64,000 nucleotides of DNA from Phytophthora sp. 'mugwort' (lineage: Eukaryota > Oomycota > Peronosporomycetes > Peronosporales > Peronosporaceae): NCBI GenBank assembly GCA_033558025.1, contig JAUCEF010000007.1, positions 6,572,001 through 6,636,000 of the forward strand, given 5' to 3'. Made by a program: the position numbers and the translations under genes. Positions 35,433-45,792 of this stretch are shown here, piece by piece; position 1 is the first letter of the stretch, and every line of letters starts with the position of its first letter. The notes under the pieces are model-generated. The model was not told the DNA's origin. It saw only the letters and a list, made by a program, of their open reading frames with translations, and did no database searches.

Positions 35433-36990
35433 TTCTATTTAATGGATTCGCTGTAATGACATCCATCCTGCTCTATAAAATGTACAGGTAAACGTCCTCT
35501 CGATCCAAAAACAAGGACTTAAAAAGAAGGTGGGTGTCATCGTCATGTTCTCAGTTGTCGCGCTGGACCCGATTGTTGCACTGGGACCGATAATTACGGT
35601 AGCAAGGAGAATACCTTTACCGAGCAGACATCCGTGTCATAGCCGAGACTGTCTCTCATCATTTTTATTATTCTGGATAAGGCAATGCGGCCTCCCCATG
35701 CTGAAGTGAGAACGAGGTAAACTCACGACAGACTACAGAATTGTATCGTATGTATGTCGTCGGGCAGTACGGCCTGAAAAAACGCCGCCAGCACTTCGAG
35801 CATGACCAATGCCAACCATTTCGTACAGCCCCCAAACGACGTTATTTGTTTTATTGGCCACAAGGCGTAGTTTTGTAAGCAGCATGTGGAACGACGATTG
35901 AAGTCCAAGCGCATTAAGGATCGACGCACCGCCAGTTCAAGCTGACGCCACCTCAGACGACTTTCCTGACCGCCGTGCAAAACTGCGTTGACTACCAGTC
36001 ACGAAAACATTCGGGCAACAATGATGTCTATGATGGTATTGCCGCGTATGTATGTGGGACAATTTGGATGGCACTCGCCTCCAATTTCCCGGGCCCGTGA
36101 ACACCATCAGCAGCAGCCTCACTCACCGATTTTGTTATGTGTTTGCTTATTCACCTTATTCAAGAAATCCACACCGCGTGACATACACAACATGGTGCAG
36201 CGGCAGCACGCAAAGGCAGAAGTAGGGTCAACACGCTCAGGTCGCGATTATCTGGATGAGTTCTGTTTTCAAAACTGATGCAATTTCGCAGAGGTACTTA
36301 AAACTCGACCCAACGTGGCGCACGTTGAGACTTTTCAGACAGCTCGGATGAAGCGAGTAATCAACGTTTTCCCCGATTTGGTAACGGTATACTCGACAGC
36401 ACCACACGAACCAATACATGCAGCTTAGCTTCGTCGCGCACGATCTGTTGGGGAAAGTGTTTCTAGTTGGAGTGTTTGATGATGATGTAAAATAAAACCT
36501 ATCTAACGGACTCTATAGCGCTAGTATGTTCATCATGCCCTTGCAGAAAGCGAACAACTAATGAATAAGTGCAGGTCGGTTGACATTTCACGACCGACAA
36601 CCCAGACTGGCCCAAAATATAATCCGCTTCAACACGATTATCACCCAACGGGCCAAGCAAGCCGAACTCCATGAATGGTTGCAGAGCCCCGCGCGAAACA
36701 TCGGCTTTCCGAGGGTGCGTAATTGTGATCGAACTCCTCCGACAAATCTGTACAGGAGAAATATGTGCCACTAACCTGGCCACGAACACGCGGCAGCTGG
36801 TAGATTTCTTTGATTGTCGTATTCAGTCATGACATGGACTTAGGTTGGGCTATTTAAGAGATGGTGCTTTTGCGTTGATCGGAGTTTTTGGTCGATACTT
36901 CTGGCACTTCGCCTCCTCGACTCCATCCACAAGATGCCGTTTTGTTGATAAGGTGCTGAGACGGAAATAAGTTGCATACGACGGAAACGC
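35433..36990. other. Unassigned sequence
   Basis: Short frames only, including an 85-residue minus one (35980-35723) with FGGCTKWLALVMLEVLAAFF. No family recognised. AT-rich intervals occur at 36480-36500. Confidence 0.3.
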
Positions 36991-37027
36991 ACACAGAATA
37001 TATTATTAGTAGCCGACACTGCCATAG

Positions 37028-37867
37028 GTGATTCCAACTCCATCTAAACACTTCGCATCAGTCGACTTGGACACTTCAGCAGCTGAAAGCCCCGCGCTTT
37101 ACGGCGCACATCCCCAGCAACGGCGTGCAAGTGGCGTGGGTGGGGGGTTGATCTCCCATTCTTCTTCCAGGATGACGAGATGGTCGCTGAGGACACGCAC
37201 CGCTCGCCGACCACTTGGGCGGCAACAGAACCAACCTTGCCATCAAAGTACCAGCACCGAATCGCATAATCCAACGGCGGATAACACCCATACCGACTTC
37301 CAAGTCGCGTCGGCATCTCCCATGGAATCCTCGCAAGCAGTTGAAGTGGGAGGGGGTGCCGTTGCCGTACCAATACCTGGGAAAAAAGGGTCGAGGTTCT
37401 CGGACGATTCGAATTTACAAAGGCTACAAGTACACAAGGGGCTGGTTCTCCGGGCAGAAGACAGTCTACAGTCCAGCGGGTACCGTGGAACGAAATGCAC
37501 TGCTATCCTAGAGTTGAAGATGCCAGCGCATGCGTTGGTGAGTGCAGGCAATCACACCTGCGCAGTCCCAGTCAGTATAAGCGGTCATACCAACAGCGTG
37601 GAGGCCCAGATGAAAGCAATGATCGATTGCCTAGCGACAACAAAACTGGGCATGTCGGCAAATGATATCTCGAAGAAGCTACGCAAGACATTTTATTCCG
37701 CCAGCGATGATCGCATTCTTGAAGGGTTGACTGAAGAACAGGTGATCAATCGAGTCGGACGAGTAAAGCAACAATATTTCGGTGGCGAGCTGCATGGCGT
37801 AGTGGAAGTGCGTCCATTTTCAATGATTCCAGGACCAAAGCTGTCATTTTTAGGTTCCATTTGGTGA
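37028..37867 (+). pseudogene. MULE transposase N-terminal part
   Basis: This 279-residue frame runs from the N-terminus to just before the catalytic domain. From about residue 155 it is clearly coding: GYRGTKCTAILELKMPAHAL is the second half of a FLYWCH-type zinc finger, and NDISKKLRKTFYSASDD and QVINRVGRVKQQYFGGE lead to the catalytic region. The first half of the finger is in the next frame, at 37383-37470. FLYWCH fingers bind DNA, probably the element ends. Confidence 0.65.
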
Positions 37868-38487
37868 CCCCGAACAATAAGCCCAAACGAAAGCCCAATC
37901 GCATCATTGGGTGGGCTCATCCAGCGCTGATGGAAGCGCTTTCGGCCCATAGCGTTTCGCTCTTCATAGATGGTACCTTCAGGTGTGTCCCGAAAGACTT
38001 CTACCAGTGTGTTGTGCTTATGGCGGAAGATCGCGCGCTGCATTGTTTATTTTCTACGTGATGCGCAGCAACAAGAGCGAGGAGACATACTGGGAACTGT
38101 TGGATCAAATTATTAAGAGCACGGATTGCAACCTACATCCCGCTGATGTTCGTTTGTGATTTCGAGTTCGGCTTGATCTAAGGTGTTCAAGCCCAGTTTC
38201 CTAACGCCGAGGTCATCGGCTTCCTCATTCATTTTAAGCAGGCGTTGCGTCGGAAGATGAAGAAGCTGTGCATTTCTGACAAGCAAGTGAAAGTGGCGAT
38301 GGCTAAGGGTGTACTAGACGTGTTCACCGTCATTGAGCATGACAAAGCAGACAGCGTCGGCATTGCGTGGGTAAAACGGAAATCAAGGCTAGGTGCGCTC
38401 GCCTCAGTCATCCGTATTCCACAACAAAGTGGAGGCTTTTTTGGCGTATTTCCGCAAAACCTGGCTGAAGCGCTATTCCGTGAATGA
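37861..38487 (+). pseudogene. MULE catalytic domain
   Basis: Frames at 37861-38061 and 38245-38487 with the stretch between them hold the DDE-type core. LFIDGTFRCVP carries the first Asp. VCDFEFGL carries the second in a different frame, directly followed by a stop. IGFLIHFKQALRRKM holds the H of the C-x-x-H pair, where Cys is replaced by Phe. The loss of the Cys and the stops suggest no activity. Confidence 0.7.
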
Positions 38488-39096
38488 GTGGAATGTCCAT
38501 GGCTTAGAGGGCTCGTTGATATCGCGAATAAATAACCCCTTTGGACGCTTCAATCGGGAGCTGAATGGCGCGTTCAAGAAGCTCACAGACCTTCCAACGT
38601 TCATCAAGAGGATTCGGGAAATATCGGATGACTATGTGCGTAAGCAGATGCACACGACAATTGGTCTCCGCAGTAAACCTCTACGTGGTCTGCCTAACTT
38701 CGAAATACCAGAACCGGTTGATCTGTCTAACGTCGATTTGGTCGACAGTGACGATGAATGCGAAGCCGACGGCGATCTTGACGTTAACGGAGCCGATGAG
38801 TCCGAGTACGACGAGTCGATCACCACTTCCGACAAGGATTCGGAGGTTAATGAGACCGGCAATGGCCTTCAAGACTTCTCCTTTGACTTTAAGGGAGACA
38901 GTGGCAATAATGAAGCCGACAACCCACGTAATGGTAAGTGTTATACTTCACTCTTACGATAAGAAACGAGATCTGACACTGACACTCATGCTTGATTACA
39001 GGTGCGTCTGCTGCTCATACTCAAGTGATCAATGTAGGGCGTCGGCTTCCGCAGCTTGCACTTTATTCTTTCAAACCAGTTGCCATTTACATCTAA
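38393..39096 (+). pseudogene. MULE transposase C-terminal exon pair with acidic tail
   Basis: The frame reads FLAYFRKTWLKRYSVNEW, INNPFGRFNRELNGAFKK and ISDDYVRKQ, the MULE C-terminal helices, then an acidic tail of about 75 residues (VDSDDECEADGD, DKDSEVNETGN). It is joined by a GT-AG intron (38934-39001, 68 nt) to a last exon reading ASAAHTQVINVGRRLPQLAL with a stop at 39094-39096. That the splice keeps the frame shows this part of the copy is recently intact. Confidence 0.65.
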
Positions 39097-41600
39097 CAGA
39101 AAATACATTGATTAGCACCACCCGATCCACTCCTTCCAAGTCTCGGCATGGTCGTGTGTTTGTGTCAGGAAAAACACCAGACCTAAAGTCCATGTCATAA
39201 CTGAATACGACCCTAAAAAAAAGGTAACCGCGGCAGCTCCTCTGTCAACGACATGTAATCACATGGATAAGGCGACAAGGTGCTCGGTTATAGCCATCGA
39301 CGAAGAAGGATGCATAACACGTATGACTTCTTGTGTACGCAAATAGCGAGCAATAATACGAAGTTGCCAAGGGAGCTTTCAGTAAGTCCTGGGTAGTGAA
39401 TTATCTCAGGAGCTGTAAAGGATGTTCATCGCAAGATGTGTGGGTGGCGTACAAGCGAGGAAAATGTACCAACAACCTAACAATCAAATGGATATGAAGT
39501 GGAGTAAAATTAAGTATGTCATTCAGACTCCTACTCAATCGATCTACTGCTGTCAACACTCGTCATTCTACAGGGATACGCGGAGGAGCAATACCGGGCT
39601 GAATATCATCGGGTTCGACTCCCGCCTGTAATGGCCAACGAGGGCCCGAGTTGACTTCACTGGAGATTGAAGAGAACCCGTTTGCGCTCGACGTTGTCTC
39701 TAAATACCATTCCTTAACAGCAGGCCTAACGATACTACCAGGTGGAGTTGGGTGCACCAGACAAAGGTACAATCTCGAGTCTCAGGACCGGATAACGCGC
39801 ACGACATGAATTTTCTTGCTTACTGGCAAGACCGTAGCTGCGCTACGGTCGACCATCTGGATGTATGGCCAGTACAATGGAAACATGAAACCACTTCACG
39901 TTGGCGATGCGCACGATGAAGTGGATCGACCAAGTGGAATGGCGGTGACCTTCAGGCTCCCTTGAAGGATACTTATAACGTCGCTAGGGTACCTTGCGCC
40001 CACAAAACTTACTCGAAAACCCCACCGAATGTTAACAGAGCATGTATTTAGAGCGGGTACAATGGTTATATCGAGATGCTAACCTTTGGAGTGCAATCGG
40101 GTCCCAGGAGAGCTTGTAAATGGCCGTGACGTTTTAAATTTTCGAGGGAACATGTGGCTTTCTACCACGCCAATATAGTTTCGATGCCAAGGGTCCGAGA
40201 TCATTATTCGGACGTGAGAATTATCAGCCACAACTATTATGGATTCGCCTTCCAGAGCAAAGAGGCGTGTTGCTGGAGTTCCATCGGTTGGCGTTTCTTA
40301 TCGGCCGGGAGAGCAAGTTTTGTTTCATGTTTGACCCCCTCCAGACAGGCAAGAACTTCACCGTGGTCAGGCGGAGTTTAAGGGCAGTGATCAGGCGGTT
40401 TTAGGAGCAAAAGTCTGCTTAGTGTACGAGAAAGTCGAGTGGTGCGTTCAGCAAGATGAGAGCGCTTCTGGCATCTGGCGCCTTGCAGTTCTGGGAATAT
40501 TGTTAACCAGTACGTTGTAAGACGACTGCTTTTATCATCTTATTTCAGATCCTATATCTGTAGAAGCGCTTTTAAAAGCGGTAAACTCGGTCAGTTGCTA
40601 ACTATAAGTTCGATACTAGTAACTTCCATTTTCGGTCCGATTGTCTGTGCACCTAATATATTAGCGACATTACAGGTAGCGCGCGCGGAAACATGCCAAG
40701 TCGCACGATTCCCAAATATAGAGATGTCATGAAAAGATTGATGCCTTGAGGGGGTATATTTGATACACCAATCGGAATAAATTTCAATTGTCCTACTTAA
40801 TGGGTAAGATGTGCTCCATCTGGTATCAGCAAGCCAGATAGTATTTTGCATCGTCGTATTATATACATCTAAATTCGGCCGTAGCAGCATCGCTCCACCT
40901 TAGTATGTACGATAGACAGGTGGAGCGGCCATTGGTTTGTTGTATAACGAACTGTTTGCGGGGTACCATCGCTTTTGATGATCTTCCGGACGTAGCATGA
41001 CCAGCGACTAAATCCAGTGACTGCAACTGTTGAGAGTTAAGGTGGATCAGCGCATGTTGAGTTAGTAAGTCTCCAATTTAATTGATCATTATTGCCATTT
41101 TACTAACAACAACACCCAAAGGCGTGCAAGATGTATTAGATCTCTTGACAAGTGGTTCGCCTCCCTGCTGCCTATATGCCGTGCATTGAACCGGAAAGCT
41201 CTGTTTTGTAATGCCGTGTCTTGAACCGAAAATCTTTGGCTTTTTTGCATTGAATACGGCACTTCCTCTAATACCGGAACTGCAATAAGGGTCACGATTA
41301 TTTCCTCCAGTAAATGGCAGATTCCGGGCCGGAATTCGGATGTTGCCAACGTTTCGACTGACATCCATTACGAAAAAAAAAAGGGTGGCAATTCAGATTC
41401 ATTTTTCATTCCGGGCAGGTGTCTCACGCTACCAAGAATTAAAAGAACTAAGTGTGTAATTAAACGAATTGCGTTTAAAGCCATCCATCTGTTGCGACAA
41501 CTCTGATTTTCTCCCATTCAATGATTTTTCAGCCCGGACGACACAAGCCGATAGTGGCGGCTCTACCCTATGCGCTCGGTAAGGCCTTTTACCGGTCACC
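39097..41600. other. Unassigned, mostly non-coding sequence
   Basis: No recognised gene in these 2.5 kb. A short tRNA-like arm pair at about 39572-39633 (TACAGG and CCTGTA flanking a T-arm-like CGGGTTCGACTCCCG) is too short for a tRNA. A 99-residue minus frame at 40890-40591 has no motif. Two similar phrases near 41190 and 41226 (GAACCGGAAAGCTCTGTT and GAACCGAAAATCTTTGGC) hint at small repeats. Confidence 0.35.
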
Positions 41601-41602
41601 AC

Positions 41603-41672
41603 TCGCCCGTAGTGCAACGGTCGAGTAGGAGGCTATACCTCCAAGCCGCTGGTTCGAATCCAGCCGGCGGCA
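41603..41672 (+). pseudogene. tRNA pseudogene
   Basis: The internal promoter boxes are intact: TAGTGCAACGG (A-box type) at 41610 and GGTTCGAATCC (B box) at 41651-41661. The T-arm GCTGG-TTCGAAT-CCAGC and the anticodon stem GGAGG/CCTCC pair fully. But the anticodon loop is only five bases (CTATA), and the acceptor stem pairs at four of seven positions (TCGCCCG with CGGCGGC). So an amino-acid identity cannot be assigned, and it is probably a dead copy. Confidence 0.7.
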
Positions 41673-41699
41673 AATTCGTTAAACTTGGGGTTATATGAA

Positions 41700-43238
41700 T
41701 TCGTTGTTTATGCTTGTATGTTTTTCTGTTTAAATTTAGTGTGTGCTGTCTGCTGCGATATGTATGTTGTGCTCTTCGTTGTGTGTGTGAGGATACGATT
41801 AAATGCGTATTATGCCAGCTCTGAAACGGGGATGGCGGCATACATGCGTCAGTAATGGACCCAACTGGCTTTAGTTCAAGGTATTGGATGCCAAGCGAGC
41901 GATGCGTATCGGGTTGGGACGTTCGCAGCCACCGCCACCGTTGCGAAAGGAAATTGCCTTGGTGGTCGACTTTCTGCATTCGAAGGCGTGGAAATGGTCG
42001 TTGCGGTGCTGCCTATCGAGATTGCCAAGGTCCAGAGTGCGTGCTCCCAGCCTTGACGGGCCTCTTCGTCGGATTGTTCAAGCTGAACAGGTATTTGTAT
42101 CGGCGCTTTATAAAGTACTTGCACCAAATATTGATCGCTGCTTTTGCATCCACTCGGTTGATTTGCTTCTTCTCCCGTTTTACCGTTTCCCATATGTACT
42201 TGGTGTAACCGTTTAGCACACATCCAGTGAGTAGCGATGCTGTCGCAGGTGCAGAAGCAGTAATTGACAAACTCAATGAGCCAGCGTTTACGACGTTGTC
42301 CATTCGAGACGGCGTATATTGAGTGGTAGAGCGGCTGGATAAGCCCGCTACAGCGTCGTCCACGCGGCCAAGTCTACGGTGAGCTGGCCCCAGATACTCT
42401 CCAAAGCTGACACGAGCAGCGAGTCGCTTCCTGTTGCCGCACCGCTGAGATGGGCATGGTTAACGGTGCGCCACCGCGCAGCAAGATGGGGACCCATTCG
42501 CAGCAGTTGCGGTGGTGATCCTGTAGCCGAGGCGCGAGTTTGTGGCGGCGATATCTATATCCAATTCCTACATACTTGAGCAGGCTTGGCAATGATGTTG
42601 TTTGCAGCTTCTAACACGATTTCCATATCCATGACCAGCAAAGCGAAGGTGGCATTTACGACCTGATATGGAAGCGTGGTTCCGGTGAGCCCAGGATGTG
42701 CAGGAACAGTTCGGTCCGCAGCGTTATTAGTTGGGCGAACTTGCTTCTGCTCCCGATCGCCAATAGTTTGCGTAACCACGGGTAAGTCTGGGGCCTCATA
42801 CCCCGCTAGAAATTTGCCTACACTCTGATCATCGCGCGTTGTTGTTCCTATACATGCGAAAGCTTTCGTATGAGACTCCAGCAGCTAAGCCCCACGCGTG
42901 GAGATCCACTGGATTGACAGTTTGGGCGAACATTGGCGTTCGGCAGGTCCTCGGCGCAAAGAATAGCTCGTCATATTTGGGGTGACGCCCGCCGCGTCGT
43001 CGGTGACATCTCTTTCAGTGTATCTCTGAAAACTTCGGTAATGCATCTCGCGATGTTGGGACCCTTTCTTTCATATTTCAGCGCTGTTTGGCTTTCGCTT
43101 TATTTGTCACTGTCTAGGCTTTCCCATTATATGACAGCCTCTTCCTGGATGTACATCATCCTGCCAGGCATATCCGCCACAGCGCACGTGGCACAAGCGG
43201 GAAGTGGTATTCAGATAACTCATCGTAGCGCACGAAGA
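41700..43238. other. Unassigned sequence, possibly LINE flank
   Basis: Overlapping open frames on both strands at 41855-42363 are unrecognised; on the minus strand one reads INRVDAKAAINIWCKYFIKRRYK. Adjacent minus-strand LINE sequence at 43.2-43.5 kb would place this region downstream of a zf-RVT domain, where LINE C-termini lie, so it may be the same relic. Confidence 0.3.
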
Positions 43239-43529
43239 TCAGTCCGAACGCGTGGAGCATGCATTGATGCCACCGGTCGGGGGGATTTGCAAATGGATAC
43301 TCCTTGGCCGACTGATGTTTTTATGCGAGCAAGGTGCAGAAACAGCTCGCCGGATGCCGAACAAGACAGCTGCTGTTAGCGAGCAAAGCACTTGTCGATA
43401 GCGCGCCCAAACGTGTGCGACATCATCCTCAATAGAGCCGCATCGTGCACAGACTTTAGTCCGGTAGCCATGTTTGCAATATAAACTAGGTGCTGCATAA
43501 ATCGGTAAGAGTAAACCCAGGTGCATCAT
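43239..43529 (-). pseudogene. LINE zf-RVT-like fragment
   Basis: The minus frame has YRTKVCARCGSIEDDVAHVWA followed by a short tail. The C-x-x-C...H pattern, with the hydrophobic AHVWAR, is the zinc-binding motif found near the end of LINE ORF2 (zf-RVT, consensus C-P-x-C-x(5-8)-H-x-x-x-x-C). The last Cys is replaced by Tyr (ARYRQ). It belongs to an element different from the + strand LINE at 5-14 kb. Confidence 0.5.
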
Positions 43530-43754
43530 TCATTTGCACATTTGCGCAAAGGTTGCGCTCTTCAATCGCGCTTGCCACTTTGTCTTGAATTTTTGCTGCC
43601 CCCTGCGAGTCGGAGAAGGAACTTGGGTAGCGCTCGCGCAACATATTCAGTATTTCCGAAAAATATACGAGTGCAGTTGATTTGGACAGCAGCCCATCGG
43701 TAGCTCGAGCCTAGTGATTTTCTTGGTCTGCAGGAAAATCATAAACGCGGGTTA

Positions 43755-43945
43755 GTAAAGAGTATAAGTTCTTCATGGCAAGGCTTTCTTCTAAAGCGAG
43801 CGAGGTATACATGTTATCTAGAGCCGTTGAGCCGATGAAAGAAACTCTTCAAAAAAATTATCAGCATTCAGTTCTTGCCCATCGTCCCGGCGAGGGTGTC
43901 AAGCCCGCGGGCTGCCCTACGCATCATGGTCACCAAAGCTATAAT
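43755..43945 (-). mobile_element. PIF/Harbinger fragment (copy 1)
   Basis: About 180 bases match the end of the Harbinger element at 47.47-47.66 kb: both have GGTTAGTAAAGAGTA, then CTAAAGCGAGCGAGGTAT-G/ACATGTTATCTAG, and finally GTGTCAAGCCCGCGGGCTGCCC. Orientation is taken from copy 2. Only this end is present; the transposase is absent. Confidence 0.7.
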
Positions 43946-44640
43946 GAGCTCTTACTCCCACTGCATTCTGTTTTGCACCGGTGAAGTTGGAGTTTCATCG
44001 GAACAGAGTTCACTTATCCTGGAAAAAAGGGCTTGCATTTGGTTATTGTATTGGAGCTTATTTGACACGTTTCCGAAATTCCGGAGATTTGCTTGCCTTA
44101 GCGACACACTACCCAACATAGCCCTGATTGGACAAAATATGTTTTATTTATCTGAGCTAGGGGATCCCAACGTTCAAGTGCTCAACGTTAGTTAAACGGG
44201 AATTAACAGATACGTTGAGGTTTATGTTGAGAAGAGGCTCAGCGTTTATCAACCGCCAATGCTCCGGTCCAGAAACACTTCACTTGTCGCTTCTGAATTT
44301 CACCATTTATTTTGGATCATAGCTTCCCTGCATTGTAGCAACACCACCATGGACGCCTCGCGACATGACCCGCTTGTTTGGTGGTCTGTTAACGGCCATA
44401 ACTATCCGTATCTAGCCTTGCTCACGAGAAAGTAGCTGGGGTGCGTCGTACATCGGTACCATCTGAAGGAGCGTTCTCTTCAGCGGTTAACACGGTAACT
44501 GCGAAGCATTGTCAGATGGATGTAAGTCTCGTGCGCGACTAGGTGTTCATTGCTGCACAGTCTTTTCACGCTACTTTCACGGCCGTCTACAGCAGCCTCT
44601 GGCACCTAAGGCCCAACCACGGTGTCTCGACAGGAAGCAC
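43946..44640. other. Unassigned sequence
   Basis: Frames are short and unrecognised. At 44180-44260 the DNA contains AACGTTAGTTAAAC and CGTTGAGGTTTATGTTGAG, which partly resemble motifs near 45210-45275 beyond the gene fragment; see the finding on a possible Helitron. Confidence 0.35.
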
Positions 44641-44668
44641 ACGCTTCTTTCGCCGCACATGGTCTCGA

Positions 44669-45125
44669 TCACCTTGACCTCCTCCACCGTCTTGTGGCCG
44701 CTCTCGTCAATATCCTCGACCCTCTGCGGGACTTACCCCATAATGACCAATTCCTCGTGTTCCCCGTGGCGGTTGTCACCACCACGACCTGTTGCACAGG
44801 CTCCTCTGCCAACGTATCCTCCGGCTCATCAAGAACTTGCGCTTCTTCAGCAACCTTCTGCTTGATCTCCTTCGGCACCTTGGGCACAACAACGGGCACG
44901 TAGCCTTCGTCGGTCTGGATCTCCAGCTTGACGCCCTCAGCCGTCTCGATGGCCTTGGACACTTCAGACGTAACGTCGCCGCGCACGTTAATGATCTGAA
45001 CCGTCTTCTCGCCATGCCGGCTCGCCTTCAACGACAACTTGCACGTGGTCGCTCTCCGGGGTCACAACATCCATCATCTTGTTGCCTTCCTTCGTTGTAT
45101 CAGTAACTTCAGCCACTTCCACCAC
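44669..45125 (-). pseudogene. Unidentified gene fragment, Glu/Val rich
   Basis: Read on the minus strand from about 45125: VVEVAEVTDTTKEGNKMMDV, then, after a frameshift near 45030, KTVQIINVRGDVTSEVSKAI and AEGVKLEIQTDEGYVPVVV. The regular alternation of charged and hydrophobic residues and lack of stops over 110 residues indicates a once-real coding region. No family recognised. It ends at 44669 in low-complexity arginine-rich sequence. Confidence 0.4.
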
Positions 45126-45792
45126 ATTTACTCACAGACGCAGCTCACCTTGTTCCCACCGTGTTGTTCCCACTGAAAAATTATTTAATTTTTCATTTTG
45201 CGGTTAAACAACGTTTAGTTAAACCTCAATCTGTGTTTTTGACGTTCATCTCAACCTTGAGGTTGAGATAAACGTTGACAAGCCTAATCTGAACGCCTTC
45301 TTATGCCTATTCGCTTTGGTCCTAACTGCTGTAGAATCAAATGGAGGGTTGGGGTATCGTCAATAACACTCTTATCGTAATCCCCAACACGAAAAAATGA
45401 ACTGCTGTTTGTTCTTTAGAGCCCCTAATCATGCACAGTTTAGTCCCGGGTTCGTTGATTTCAAATTATAGCTCGGCAAAGTGGTATTATCAGCTTGAAA
45501 ATAGGTGCCTGCGGGATGCTATTACTTCGAGGTATCTATTAATGTGCGAGTTTCAAAGGTCTGAGCAATCTGTGCAACAGGGTATAGAAATTTGACTCAC
45601 CGGAGCCGCCTTCGAGGCCAAACTTGGAAATCTTGACTGTTCGGCATCGCAGTCCGTGTCCAGTATGATATGCATCGGCTGCAAGATAATGGAGGATCCG
45701 ATGTTACGGACCGAACATGAAGATGCGCTTCAATTTATACTAAGTAAGTGTGCAAGTTGTCTAAGACTTTTCTATCGCCCGTACCGTCTTCA
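45126..45792. other. Non-coding sequence with a palindrome; 3' flank of the acyltransferase
   Basis: Contains an inverted repeat at 45242-45275 (16-base arms with one mismatch, two-base loop; ACGTTCATCTCAACCT pairing with its complement) followed shortly by GCCTAAT. Between 45300 and 45790 no gene is visible; it should contain the 3' end of the minus-strand acyltransferase transcript. Confidence 0.5.
45242..45275. repeat. Inverted repeat, 16-bp arms
   Basis: ACGTTCATCTCAACCT (45242-45257) and AGGTTGAGATAAACGT (45260-45275) pair at 15 of 16 positions around a two-base loop (TG). The sequence CTAAT follows eight bases after it. Confidence 0.9.

Larger units (their letters stand above)
37028..39096 (+). 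mobile_element. MULE transposon (FLYWCH type), decayed but nearly complete
   Basis: A Mutator-like transposase on the + strand spans N-terminus to stop. The N-terminal zinc finger is FLYWCH-like (GYKYTRGWFSGQKTVY, then GYRGTKCTAILELK and HALVSAGNHTC, in two frames near 37420-37560). The catalytic domain has LFIDGTFRCVPKDFYQ (37955-38005), then VCDFEFGL (about 38155-38180), then EVIGFLIHFKQALRRKMKKL (about 38210-38270). The remainder has TWLKRYSVNEWNVHG and NNPFGRFNRELN. An intron at 38934-39001 joins the last exon, which ends at 39096. Frame breaks lie near 37510, 37860, 38060, 38180 and 38400. Confidence 0.75.

Noticed and set aside
39572..39633. tRNA-like structure with a CGGGTTCGACTCCCG arm
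   Set aside because: Only 62 nt between the paired ends TACAGG and CCTGTA; no D-arm or anticodon arm can be drawn.
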